DNA from: JAEUIZ01 sp046155605
GTDB taxonomy: Bacteria > Planctomycetota > Phycisphaerae > Phycisphaerales > UBA1924
NCBI GenBank assembly: GCA_046155605.1
Contig: JBJXFQ010000007.1
Location: 1-64,000 of the forward strand
Length of the DNA stretch: 64,000 nt
Direction: 5' to 3'
The notes under the pieces were generated by a model. The model saw only the letters and a program-made list of their open reading frames with translations. It had not been told where the DNA came from and ran no database searches. A program made the translations under genes and the position numbers. Below are positions 25,445-33,660 of this stretch, piece by piece (position 1 is the stretch's first letter; each line of letters begins with the position of its first letter).

Positions 25445-26877
25445 CGGATCGCCGCCACCCCGATCGCCACCACCGCAATCGCGCCGACGATCGCATCGAC
25501 CCGCGGCGTATAGACCCCGTGCCGCCGCGCCCGCCACACCACGAACCCGTAGTTGAGCCACTCCGTCAGCGCCAGCCCGATCACAAACCCGCGCTCGCCC
25601 GCCACGGCATAACCGATCAGCGTCCCCGCCGTCATGAAGACCAGCAGCGACACCAGCAGCACCACGATCTGGTCGCTCCGCCCCAGCGCCAGCAGCGCGT
25701 GCCCGTAGCTCTGCGCGATGATCATCGCAAACGAACCCGCCGCGATGATCTGGAGCATCCACCCCGCGTCGTGGTACGCCGGCGCATACAGCACCCCCAC
25801 GATCTCCGGCCCAAAGACCACCAGCACCGCGATCGCGCACGCCGATGGCACCAGCACCAGCGCCCGCACCGCCTCCACCCGCTGCCGCACGCGCTCCGGG
25901 CTCTCCCGCACCACACGGGCCAAAACCGGGAACATCACCGCCGTGCCCAGCGACCCCAGCGCCGCCGGCAGCATCGTTCCCAGGTTCTGCGCGATCGAAT
26001 AGATCCCCAGCCGATCCGGCAAGATCAGTTTGCCCAGCAGTAGTTGATCGAGTTTGAGCCCCAGGAACGTCAGCAGCGTGCTGAGGACGATCCATCTTCC
26101 GAACCGGAAAATGCTCCGCGCCGCCTCCGGCTCCCACGCCAGCCGATTCCGCACCGTCCCCCCTACACCCCCGCCGCCGATCAGGTGGCTGCCCACCAGT
26201 TGCACCAGCGCCCCGATGATCCCCCCGCCGACCAGCGCCCAGACCGCGTGCGGCCGCCACGCCGGGTCCGACCGCGCGATCATCGCCAGCCCGATCGTCG
26301 CCGCCATCCCCGTCGCCTGCGTGATGATGTTCAGCGCCGTCACCCGCCCCATGTGCAACTTGCGGTTGAGCGTGTAGAGCGCCGTCGAGTTGAACCCCGC
26401 GATCACCACCGCCAGCGCCGTCGCCGGGAACACATACAAAAACCCCGGCGTGTTCGAATAAAACGCCGCGAGCGGCCACGCCAGCGCCACCGCCGCGATC
26501 CACAACAACACCCCGCGCACGATCTGCATCGTCCACGCCGTGTTGATGAACGCCGGATCGTCCCCGCGCGGGCTCTGCACGATGCTCGGCCCGATGCCGA
26601 TGTCCGACAGCATCTCGAGCCCGACGCGAAACGTCTGCGCCAGCACCATGATCCCGAAGGCCTCCGGTGCCACCAGCCGCGTCAGGATCAGATTCGTCAC
26701 CAGCCGAAGCACCTGCCCGGTGCCATATGCCCCCATCGTCCAGACCGTCGCGCGAATCGCGGCCTTGGCCCACGCCCGCCGCGCAAACGCCACCGGATGC
26801 CGCGCCGCCATGCGCCACCGATCATGCCCCGCGGACCCATGATGGCCTGCCGATGGTTGGTCCGTCGCGACGCTCAT
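25441..26877 (-). CDS. Polysaccharide/oligosaccharide flippase (Wzx-like)
   Basis: The 478-residue inner-membrane protein has about 12-14 hydrophobic segments and the MOP-superfamily pattern (LTRLVAPEAFGIMVLAQTF near the start, LDQLLLGKLILPDRLGIYS in the middle, SLGTAVMFPVLARV). It flips lipid-linked glycan units for polysaccharide export. An N-terminal His/Gly-rich extension of about 35 residues precedes the first helix. It heads a two-gene operon with the GT2 downstream. Confidence 0.9.
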   Translation of the reverse strand: MSVATDQPSAGHHGSAGHDRWRMAARHPVAFARRAWAKAAIRATVWTMGAYGTGQVLRLVTNLILTRLVAPEAFGIMVLAQTFRVGLEMLSDIGIGPSIVQSPRGDDPAFINTAWTMQIVRGVLLWIAAVALAWPLAAFYSNTPGFLYVFPATALAVVIAGFNSTALYTLNRKLHMGRVTALNIITQATGMAATIGLAMIARSDPAWRPHAVWALVGGGIIGALVQLVGSHLIGGGGVGGTVRNRLAWEPEAARSIFRFGRWIVLSTLLTFLGLKLDQLLLGKLILPDRLGIYSIAQNLGTMLPAALGSLGTAVMFPVLARVVRESPERVRQRVEAVRALVLVPSACAIAVLVVFGPEIVGVLYAPAYHDAGWMLQIIAAGSFAMIIAQSYGHALLALGRSDQIVVLLVSLLVFMTAGTLIGYAVAGERGFVIGLALTEWLNYGFVVWRARRHGVYTPRVDAIVGAIAVVAIGVAAIR

Positions 26878-26971
26878 ATGCCGTGACTACGTCCTCGCTG
26901 CCGGGCCTGATCGTCGCGAGCCCCGATCGCCCCGGCGTGCTTGGATCGGACCAATACCCCTCACACCTTTC

Positions 26972-27106
26972 CCGTATCCGGCCATACGGCTTCCGCTTGG
27001 GTCCGTCGACGGTCCCTGTCGATTCTCCCTCTTCGCTTTGGGTACCCCGCCCCTCCGGGGCGGTCTTCTCCTCCGTGCCACCGACCATGGCCCTGCACGG
27101 TCGGCG
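26972..27106. repeat. Intergenic cluster of palindromes, families A and GC-box
   Basis: In the 263-bp gap upstream of the flippase four stem-loops follow one another: CCGTAT-N6-ATACGG (26972), GTCGACGG..CTGTCGAT (27005), CCGCCCC-TCC-GGGGCGG (27047-27063) and an imperfect ACCGACCATG...ACGGTCGGC (27080). The 28 bases from GGGTACCCCG to CGGTCTT reappear in reverse orientation at 54303-54331. No gene is supported here. Confidence 0.75.
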
Positions 27107-27140
27107 CTCCTGGCCACACCTCCACACCCCGCACCTCGGA

Positions 27141-27458
27141 TCAGAACCCGCTCTTCGTCTTCGCCACCATCTTGTCCTCGGCAAACGTCACCACAATCTG
27201 CTTCCCCCCGTCCTTCCACGAGTACACCCGCGTCTTGCTGTTCTTCTCCCCCTGCGATTGCGAGATCCCCGCTCCAGAGACCGAATACCCGCCCGATTCT
27301 TCCTTGGTGCCTTCGCCGAGAATTCCCTCGACCTGTGCCAGCGTCATCCCCGACGTGACCTGGTCGTACGTCTCCTGTGTCAACTTCTCTTCACACCCCG
27401 CCGCCACCAGCATCAACCCGGCCACCAGCGCCAGTCCGATACGTCCCGCGTTGTTCAT
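27141..27458 (-). CDS. BamE/SmpA-like small lipoprotein
   Basis: The 105-residue protein has a lipoprotein signal (MNNAGRIGLALVAGLMLVAA then GC, lipobox VAAGC). The following domain (QETYDQVTSGMTLAQVEGIL) matches the helix of BamE/OmlA proteins, and the protein ends VYSWKDGGKQIVVTFAEDK. BamE-like proteins support outer-membrane assembly, but the fold is also used elsewhere, so function is inferred. The 418 bases downstream (27459-27876) hold no gene apart from the haloperoxidase promoter. Confidence 0.75.
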   Translation of the reverse strand: MNNAGRIGLALVAGLMLVAAGCEEKLTQETYDQVTSGMTLAQVEGILGEGTKEESGGYSVSGAGISQSQGEKNSKTRVYSWKDGGKQIVVTFAEDKMVAKTKSGF

Positions 27459-27743
27459 CGCTTGGCTCCTTGCTTCAATCGTACCAGCCGCGTCCGAACT
27501 CCGTGACCGCTTGGACCGTCGCCCTCTTCACTGCCCGGCACCAGCGCGGCCAGCCCCGGCCCGCACGGGCGAACCGCCGCCGGATTCTTGTGCCGGCAAA
27601 CGTTCGTTTACAGTTCCATTAGAGTCGTTCTAAGCATTTGTATCACGCTGCTTCGGCCCGAATAACCCCAAAAAACGCGGCACTGACGCGCACCGTACTT
27701 CCGGCATCAACCCGCGATAACATAACTTCCGGCCTTTTTTTGC

Positions 27744-27772
27744 TTGACGAATCGCTGCGGCTCCGGTAGCCT
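27744..27772 (+). promoter_or_regulatory. Probable promoter of the haloperoxidase gene
   Basis: TTGACG (27744-27749) and TAGCCT (27767-27772) are 17 bases apart, about 105 bases ahead of the ATG at 27877. The stretch 27600-27745 is clearly more AT-rich than its surroundings, including a TTTTTTT run. AGGGAGA precedes the ATG. Confidence 0.45.
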
Positions 27773-27876
27773 GTTTGCGCTCATGTGGGGAGGCTCGCCG
27801 TGTGGAACGGCGACAGGTCGGAACAGTGCGGGTTCCGATCACCGACGCCTCCGAAAAGTGAAAAGGGAGATTTGTC

Positions 27877-29337
27877 ATGGGTCAGAAGATTTGGTCGGCG
27901 TGCCTGTCGCTCTGCGCGGCCGCTGCCTCGGCTCAGGCCGACGTCGTCACCGATTGGAATAACGTCCTGCTCGATACGATCCGCGCCGTCGGCGGCGGAC
28001 CGTGCCCGATCTCGCGCGGCAATGCCATGGTGCATGTCGCCATGTTCGACGCCATCAACTCCGTCGATCGAATCTACGAGCCCTACGTCGGCTTCTTCCC
28101 CTGCCCCCCCGGTGCCAGCAAGGAAGCCGCCGCCGCCCAGGCCGCTCGCGACTGCCTCGTCCACCTCTACCCCTCGCGCACTCCCATCTACGACGCCGCC
28201 CTCGCCAACTCGCTCGCCGGCATCCCCAACGGCCCGGGCAAGACCGCGGGCATCTCCCTCGGCACCCTCACCGCCCAAGGCTGCATCCAGAGCCGCAGCA
28301 ACGACGGCACCCAGAACCTCCCGCCCTTCGTCCAGGGCACCAACCCCGGCGACTGGAAGCCCACCTATCCCGATTTCACCGCGATCCCCCACGCGCACGG
28401 CTGGGGCAAGACCAAGCCCTGGGTCATGAACAACGTCCGCAGGTTCGTCGATAAGGGTCCCGCCGGATACACCAACATGAACCAGTGGCTCCGCAGCAAC
28501 CGCTACGCCGCTGATTTCAACGAGGTGAAGTCCCTCGGCGCCCTCAACAGCACCACCCGCACCGACGAGCAGACCCGCATCGCCTTCTTCTGGGCCAACG
28601 ACGTCAACGGCACCTACAAGCCGCCGGGCCACCTCAACTACATCACCCAGGTCATCGCCGATCAGCAAGACCTCGACCTAGGCGAGCGCGCCCGCATCTT
28701 CGCCCTCGCCAACCTCGCCATGGGCGACGCCGGCGTCGCCGCCTGGTACACCAAGTACGAGACCAACATCGATCTCTGGCGGCCCATCACCGGCATCCGC
28801 GAGGCCGACACCGACAACAACCCCAATACCGTCAAAGACGCCAACTGGGAGCCCATCAACCCCTTTACCCCGCCATTCCCCGCATGGGCCTCGGGCCACG
28901 CGACCTTCGGCGGTGCCCACGCCGGCGTCATGGCCTCTTTCTTCTGCACCGACAACATCACCTTTACCATCGACTCCGAAGACCCCTTCTACCAGGCCCT
29001 CCCGTCTCACCCCACGCGCACCTTCAATCGCTTCTCCGACGCCGCCTGGGAGAACGCCATCAGCCGTCTCTACCTCGGCGTCCATTGGCGCGTCGACGCC
29101 GAAACCGGCAATCGCGCGGGCCTGAAGATCGGCGAGTACGCCGTTGACAAGTTCCTCCGCCCCCGCAACAAGGCCGACTTCAATCGCGACGGCAGCAAGA
29201 ACGTTCAGGACGTCATGGCCTTCCTCGGGGCCTTCCAGCAGCAGAACTGGCGCGCCGACTTCTCCTGCGACGGCCGCGTCGATGGCCGCGACACCTTCGC
29301 CTTCCTCATCTGCTACCTCGGCAATAACTGCCACTAA
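27877..29337 (+). CDS. Secreted vanadium-dependent haloperoxidase with C-terminal dockerin-like domain
   Basis: A 486-residue exported enzyme (signal peptide MGQKIWSACLSLCAAAASAQ). The PAP2/VHPO vanadate site is visible: KYETNIDLWRPITGIRE (Lys and Arg, about residue 292), FPAWASGHATFGGAHAGV (SGH, about 337) and ISRLYLGVHWRVDAETG (Arg and His, about 395). Residues 430-486 form a dockerin-like pair of calcium loops (FNRDGSKNVQDVMAFLGAF and SCDGRVDGRDTFAFLICYLG). VHPOs oxidise halides with peroxide. The dockerin-like end is common in planctomycete secreted proteins and probably aids surface sorting or assembly. A strong terminator follows. Confidence 0.92.
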   Translation: MGQKIWSACLSLCAAAASAQADVVTDWNNVLLDTIRAVGGGPCPISRGNAMVHVAMFDAINSVDRIYEPYVGFFPCPPGASKEAAAAQAARDCLVHLYPSRTPIYDAALANSLAGIPNGPGKTAGISLGTLTAQGCIQSRSNDGTQNLPPFVQGTNPGDWKPTYPDFTAIPHAHGWGKTKPWVMNNVRRFVDKGPAGYTNMNQWLRSNRYAADFNEVKSLGALNSTTRTDEQTRIAFFWANDVNGTYKPPGHLNYITQVIADQQDLDLGERARIFALANLAMGDAGVAAWYTKYETNIDLWRPITGIREADTDNNPNTVKDANWEPINPFTPPFPAWASGHATFGGAHAGVMASFFCTDNITFTIDSEDPFYQALPSHPTRTFNRFSDAAWENAISRLYLGVHWRVDAETGNRAGLKIGEYAVDKFLRPRNKADFNRDGSKNVQDVMAFLGAFQQQNWRADFSCDGRVDGRDTFAFLICYLGNNCH

Positions 29338-29395
29338 CCCTTCCGCGTCGCACCCTCGCGCGAAGCGCCCGGACATCCTCAACGCATCACCGAAG

Positions 29396-29427
29396 CCCCG
29401 GTCACCTCGACCGGGGTTCTTTCTTTC
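29396..29427 (+). terminator. Rho-independent terminator of the haloperoxidase gene
   Basis: CCCCGGT and ACCGGGG form a perfect stem with a 7-base loop (29396-29416), followed directly by TTCTTTCTTTC. It lies about 60 bases after the stop codon. Confidence 0.85.
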
Positions 29428-29503
29428 ACCCCTCCCGCCGCTTCCCTCTTCCCCCCGTCTCGCTGTCTCGCGCTTTCGCTGTCTCACTGTCTTCCAAAAA
29501 CAA

Positions 29504-29537
29504 ACCGACCGCGTCGGAGGAACCGAGCGCGGCCGGT
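29504..29537 (-). terminator. Rho-independent terminator of the PDZ protein operon
   Basis: On the minus strand ACCGGCCGCG and CGCGGTCGGT pair over 10 bp (one G-U) with a 14-base loop, followed by TTTGTTTTTGG. It ends the minus-strand transcript that leaves the gene at 29592, facing the haloperoxidase terminator. Confidence 0.8.
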
Positions 29538-29591
29538 AGCGGAGATCACATTTCCCCCGTGGCAGGAGCCACGAGAGTTCATTTCAGTTCA

Positions 29592-30650
29592 TCATTCCGG
29601 CCGACGGCGACCGCCCTGGCTCTCCAGCCGCTCCGTCAGCCGCTCCATCTGCTCGCCCAGCCGCTCGAGTTGCCGCGACAGGTCCCCGAGCCGCTTCTCG
29701 ATGTTCCCCAACTTCTTCTCCATGTCCTGGCCCTGCGCCTCGAAATACATCGGCTGCCCCTCCCGCGGCGTCACCCAGAGCGAACGGCCCTGTCCACCCT
29801 GGCGCATCTGGAGGTTCTTCATCGCGTCCTGCAGTTTCTGCTCCGCGTCACGCATCTGGTCGTGGGCCGCCGCCTTCTCCTTCGTCGCCTCGTCGGGCTC
29901 CGTCGTCATCGGCATCTGCAACTTCTCGGCATCGAACGCCGCCAACTCCACCTTGATGGTCTTCTCCACGCCCTTGCGCAACACCGTCAACTCCACCTTG
30001 TCGCCCGGGTCCTTCTCGTTCAGCGACTCCCGCAGCGAGTCGGGCGTTACCGGGCGCTTCCCGTCCACCGCCACGACCAAATCCTTCACTTTCAGCCCGG
30101 CCTTCGACGCCGGCAGGCCCTCGACCACGCGATCCACCTGCACGCACGAGCCCACCTCGAGCCCCAGATGCTCCAGCAGCGCCTCGCCGGGCTCCGACAT
30201 GTTGATCCCAATCATCACCTTCGCGGGCGGCATCGGAGGCTCGGGTGCCTCCGGCGGCTGCGCCCCAAACCTCGTCACGGTCCTCGGCCCGCCCCCGATC
30301 GCCGTCCACCCGCCGGATGTCGTCGAGGGCACCGAGAACGACTTCGCCACGTCCCCGTCCTTGTCGAGGATCTCGATCTTGTCCCCGTCACGCCGAACCC
30401 GATCCGCCGGGACTTCCTTCCCGTTCTGCTTCACCTTGATGGTGTCGCCCTTGATCGTGATCTCGTAGGTGTCGTCGCCATCGCTCGAGCGCATCACGGT
30501 CGTCGAAGTCCCCCCCGACGAGCCCCCGCCCACCGCCACGCCGCCCGATCCGCCGCCCAGCGGCTTCTCGAATGCCGACCCGCTCTGCGCCATCGCCGAC
30601 CCGCTCGCCGCCAGCAACAGCGCCACACTCATTGCTTGCTTGATGTTCAT
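29592..30650 (-). CDS. Secreted PDZ-domain protein with C-terminal coiled coil
   Basis: A 352-residue exported protein (signal peptide ending GSAMAQ). After a Gly-rich segment comes a region with repeated 'GDxI' strands (TIKGDTIKVKQNGKEVP). Next is a PDZ domain at about residues 165-235 (VDRVVEGLPASKAGLKVKDL, then LNEKDPGDKVELTVLRKG), and last a charged coiled coil (residues 255-345, EKKLGNIEKRLGDLSRQLER). No protease triad is present, so it is a binding or scaffold protein. It is the last gene of the sigma-factor cassette. Confidence 0.85.
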   Translation of the reverse strand: MNIKQAMSVALLLAASGSAMAQSGSAFEKPLGGGSGGVAVGGGSSGGTSTTVMRSSDGDDTYEITIKGDTIKVKQNGKEVPADRVRRDGDKIEILDKDGDVAKSFSVPSTTSGGWTAIGGGPRTVTRFGAQPPEAPEPPMPPAKVMIGINMSEPGEALLEHLGLEVGSCVQVDRVVEGLPASKAGLKVKDLVVAVDGKRPVTPDSLRESLNEKDPGDKVELTVLRKGVEKTIKVELAAFDAEKLQMPMTTEPDEATKEKAAAHDQMRDAEQKLQDAMKNLQMRQGGQGRSLWVTPREGQPMYFEAQGQDMEKKLGNIEKRLGDLSRQLERLGEQMERLTERLESQGGRRRPE

Positions 30651-30686
30651 TGGTGCAACTCCTGAAGTTCCTGACCTCTGCGACGC

Positions 30687-31853
30687 CTACAGCGCGCCAC
30701 AGCCCTTGTTCACAATCCGCTTCTCGATCACCGGCTCGATCCGCACGCCCTCCATAGCCCCCGTCGCATCGCCACGCGGCCCACGCTTCGGGCCGCCGAT
30801 GTTGTGCTCGGTCTTCTTCCCGTCAGGCCCGATGATGATGATCTTGCCCGAGACCTCGGCATCACCATGCCCGCCGCCGATCTTGCTGAGATGCTCGTGC
30901 AGCCTGCTCATGTCGGGGCGGCCGTCCTCATCGAGCCGCAGCGCAAACCCTTGCACCTCGTGTCCACCCCCCATGTTCATCAGGTGGCCATGAAGCGCGT
31001 CCATGTCCGGGGCCGCACGCCACTCGAACGAGCCGCCCTGCGCGCCCCGAGGCTTCCGCGCCTTCGGCTCCGCGCCCGGCCCGCCGCCCTTGCGGAACTG
31101 GAAGACCCGCGCATCGCCTGGCCCGGTGCGCCACTCGCCAGCGCCGCTGCGGCCCGCGCCATCGCCAAAGGGCCGACCGCACGCCTCGCAGCACTCATCG
31201 CCGCCACGGACCTCGATCCGCCGCTCGATCTTGCGCTCGACCGTACCGTCGCCTTGGCCGCCAGCCATCCCGAACGCCCCGCCCATGCCGCGGAGCCGGA
31301 TCACCTGCTTGCCCGAGCCGTCGCCGTGACCGAACATAGTGATCGTCTTGCCATCGTGGCTGGTACCACCGCCAAAGGCCTTCATTCCCTTTCCCCCGTC
31401 ACCACCGAGGCTGAAAAACTGCACCTCATGATCGCCGCCGCCCATCATGCCGTGGGGCGCGACATGCCAGCGCATCGTCTTCTTCGCCCCCTCCTCGCCG
31501 TCGTCATCCTCGCAGTCGTCTTCCTTGCAGTCACCGCAACCCTCGTCGCAGCACGCCGCCCCCGTCGCGCACTCCTCTTCGCCGCCCCGCAGCCTGCGGA
31601 CCACGATCTGCTTCTTCTCCCCCGGCCCATCCTCATCATCCCCCATCACGAACACCTGCGGCTCGCCCGCTCGCACCGCAACACGCATCCGCCGCTCGAC
31701 GTTCTTCTCGCCCTTCTTCTCTGCTTTCTTCGGCTGTGCCTTGCGCACCACCACATGACGCTCGCCCCCGTCGCTCTGCCATGCCTGCGCCGACGCCCCG
31801 CCCGCCAGCGCCAGAACCACCGCGACGCCCACGATCATCCGAGAGATTCCCAT
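30687..31853 (-). CDS. Secreted Gly/His-rich protein of unknown function
   Basis: A 388-residue protein with signal peptide (MGISRMIVGVAVVLALAGGA). The sequence is unusual: an acidic Cys stretch (CCDEGCGDCKEDDCEDDDGE, about residues 88-107), then several imperfect repeats rich in Gly and His such as MMGGGDHEVQFF, MFGHGDGSGKQVIRL, LHGHLMNMGGGHEVQGFALR and LHEHLSKIGGGHGDAEVSGK. It ends IVNKGCGAL. The clustered Cys, His and Asp suggest metal binding, but no family is recognised. It sits between the membrane protein and the PDZ protein in one minus-strand run; AGGAAAGG lies upstream of the ATG at 31853. Confidence 0.75.
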   Translation of the reverse strand: MGISRMIVGVAVVLALAGGASAQAWQSDGGERHVVVRKAQPKKAEKKGEKNVERRMRVAVRAGEPQVFVMGDDEDGPGEKKQIVVRRLRGGEEECATGAACCDEGCGDCKEDDCEDDDGEEGAKKTMRWHVAPHGMMGGGDHEVQFFSLGGDGGKGMKAFGGGTSHDGKTITMFGHGDGSGKQVIRLRGMGGAFGMAGGQGDGTVERKIERRIEVRGGDECCEACGRPFGDGAGRSGAGEWRTGPGDARVFQFRKGGGPGAEPKARKPRGAQGGSFEWRAAPDMDALHGHLMNMGGGHEVQGFALRLDEDGRPDMSRLHEHLSKIGGGHGDAEVSGKIIIIGPDGKKTEHNIGGPKRGPRGDATGAMEGVRIEPVIEKRIVNKGCGAL

Positions 31854-31979
31854 GCCTGACCTTTCCTGAAAGTGCTCTACCGGCATCTGCCACACGACCG
31901 CGACGGCGTCCGCATCGCGCCGAATCTTCCAACCCCGACCACTCCGTCCCTTCGTCCCCCCGTCCCTTCTTCCCTTCCC

Positions 31980-32630
31980 CTACATCTTCCCCGTTCCCCC
32001 CGCCGGCATCAGTTCCACACGCACCGGCACCGGATTCCCCGCCTCGTCCTTCCCCCCAAACTGATACAGATCGGGCACCACCACACGCTCCATGATCTGC
32101 CTCAGATAAATCACCTCATACCCCCGCGTCGCCCCCCCTCCCTCAGCGGGCCGCGCCTCCAGCATCACCCGCGTCGGCATCTCGCCCACCACCCGTCCCT
32201 CCGCCGTTCCCTTCTGCAAATACTGCTCGAACGCGTCCGACGCCGACAGCGACGGCAGCACGCCAGCCTGATTGCCCGGCTGCGTCCCCATCATCCCAGG
32301 CCGCCCGGCCACAAACGCCAGCCCAACCGCCGCCGCGACAGCCCACCCGCCCCACGCACCAACCAGCCGGAACCGATTCGTCAGCCCCGACACCATCGCC
32401 TCTTCCACCGGCGCGCCGATCCCGTCCGCGATCGCCCCGGCCCGCGCCACCAGCGTCGTCAGGTCCGACTGCATCTCCTGCGCCTCCGCAAGATCACGCC
32501 AGATCGACCCGTCCGTCTCCGCCAGCGCCTTGAGCCGCGCCCAATCCGCCGCCGACGCCACGCCATCGACCACGCGGCTGATCAGCACTTCCACCGTCAC
32601 GTCCGGCCCCTTGTACTCATTCATGACCAT
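31980..32630 (-). CDS. Single-pass membrane protein next to the ECF sigma gene, probable anti-sigma factor
   Basis: The 216-residue protein has a cytoplasmic N-terminal region of about 85 residues with helices (LKALAETDGSIWRDLAEAQE), one transmembrane segment (WAVAAAVGLAFVAG) and a C-terminal extracytoplasmic part (YEVIYLRQIMERVVVPDLYQ). The layout and its position right behind the ECF sigma gene match anti-sigma factors, but a zinc HxxxCxxC motif is absent. Two start codons lie close together (32630 and 32624); both are within a few bases of the sigma stop. Confidence 0.7.
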   Translation of the reverse strand: MVMNEYKGPDVTVEVLISRVVDGVASAADWARLKALAETDGSIWRDLAEAQEMQSDLTTLVARAGAIADGIGAPVEEAMVSGLTNRFRLVGAWGGWAVAAAVGLAFVAGRPGMMGTQPGNQAGVLPSLSASDAFEQYLQKGTAEGRVVGEMPTRVMLEARPAEGGGATRGYEVIYLRQIMERVVVPDLYQFGGKDEAGNPVPVRVELMPAGGTGKM

Positions 32631-32635
32631 CCCCC

Positions 32636-33220
32636 TCACGCCTCCCCGGCCTCGGCCGTCGCCATCTCCCGAAGCATCCGACGACCCCGCGCAATCCGCG
32701 TCTCCACCGTCGTCTCCGGCAACCCCAACAGCGTCCCGATCTCTCGATACGACATCCCCTGTACACACTTGAGCAGCAGCGGTTCGCGGTAGCCCTCCGG
32801 CAGCCGCGCCGACAACGCCGCCAGACGCCCCCCCGCCTCGCCCCGCCCCACCTCCTCATCAACCGGCGGCCAGGTCGCGCCAGCCTCACCCTCGGACACG
32901 TCCTGGCCCCGGGACATCCGAATCGGACCCCGCTGCCGACGCGAAGACTGCCGACCCGCGGCCCGTGCCGCGTTGATCGCCACCGTCCTCAGCCACGGCC
33001 CGAGCACCGATGCGTCCCGAACTTTCGTGATGCTCTTCACCAGCGTCATCGCCACATCCTGCAACAAGTCCTCGACATCCACGTCCTTCGGCTTGTGCGC
33101 CAGAAGGACCGCCGCCACCCAACGCCGATTCTCCTGCCACACCGCGCGCAACGCCTCCGCGTCCCCGCGCATCGCCGCGGCCGCCGTGTTCAAACGGTCC
33201 TGCGTGTCAGACCCTTTCAA
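32636..33220 (-). CDS. ECF-type RNA polymerase sigma factor
   Basis: The 194-residue sigma factor has region 2 (VDVEDLLQDVAMTLVKSITK) and SVLGPWLRTVAINAARAAGR. Region 4 (LLKCVQGMSYREIGTLLGLP then ETTVETRIARGRRML) carries the DNA-recognition helix-turn-helix. A variable linker of about 50 residues lies between. It is the first gene of a minus-strand cassette with the probable anti-sigma, the Gly/His protein and the PDZ protein, and probably controls that set. The 3' end is six bases from the next start. Confidence 0.92.
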   Translation of the reverse strand: MKGSDTQDRLNTAAAAMRGDAEALRAVWQENRRWVAAVLLAHKPKDVDVEDLLQDVAMTLVKSITKVRDASVLGPWLRTVAINAARAAGRQSSRRQRGPIRMSRGQDVSEGEAGATWPPVDEEVGRGEAGGRLAALSARLPEGYREPLLLKCVQGMSYREIGTLLGLPETTVETRIARGRRMLREMATAEAGEA

Positions 33221-33365
33221 CCGACGCCTCCGCTTGCCACGACACCTAGATGCGCCCCGACACCCAATCCGTCAGACCCCCGAACCCTCCATCGTGTTCA
33301 TCACCCTTTTGCTCCAGTCTCCGCTCCGCGTGTCCCAATAACCCGCTTGATCCGACTACTCATCC

Positions 33366-33660
33366 GTGCCACCGACCGTCGCCTTGGACGGTCGGTGCTC
33401 TTGGTCTGGCGCCATCGACGGTCCCGTCGATTCTTCTCTTCGTGACCCCGTCCCCGTGCCACCGACCGTCGCCTTGGACGGTCGGTGCTCCTGGTCTGGT
33501 TCCATCGACGGCCCCGTCGATGCTTCTCTTCGTGACCCCGTCCCCGTGCCACCGACCGTCGCCTTGGATGGTCGGTGCTCTTGGTCTGGCGCCATCGACG
33601 GTCCCCGTCGATTCTTCTCTTCGTCGCTTCGCTTCTCCTCTCCTTGCTCCCGCCTCACCC
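33366..33660. repeat. Three tandem 90-bp repeats with internal hairpins, plus pyrimidine tract
   Basis: Copies start at 33366, 33456 and 33546, with exactly 90-base spacing and few differences. Each holds ACCGACCGTC-N6-GACGGTCGGT (one copy has a mismatch) and an ATCGACGG...CGTCGAT stem. After the third copy comes a C/T-rich run to 33660 that enters the next gene's stop. The 434-bp gap between the sigma gene and the membrane protein contains nothing else supported. Confidence 0.9.

Noticed and set aside
27630..27878. 82-codon minus-strand frame ahead of the haloperoxidase
   Set aside because: It overlaps the promoter and start of the haloperoxidase, has no homology signal and no ribosome site.
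33366..33625. Possible CRISPR array
   Set aside because: The three units are direct copies without variable spacers, and no cas gene is near.
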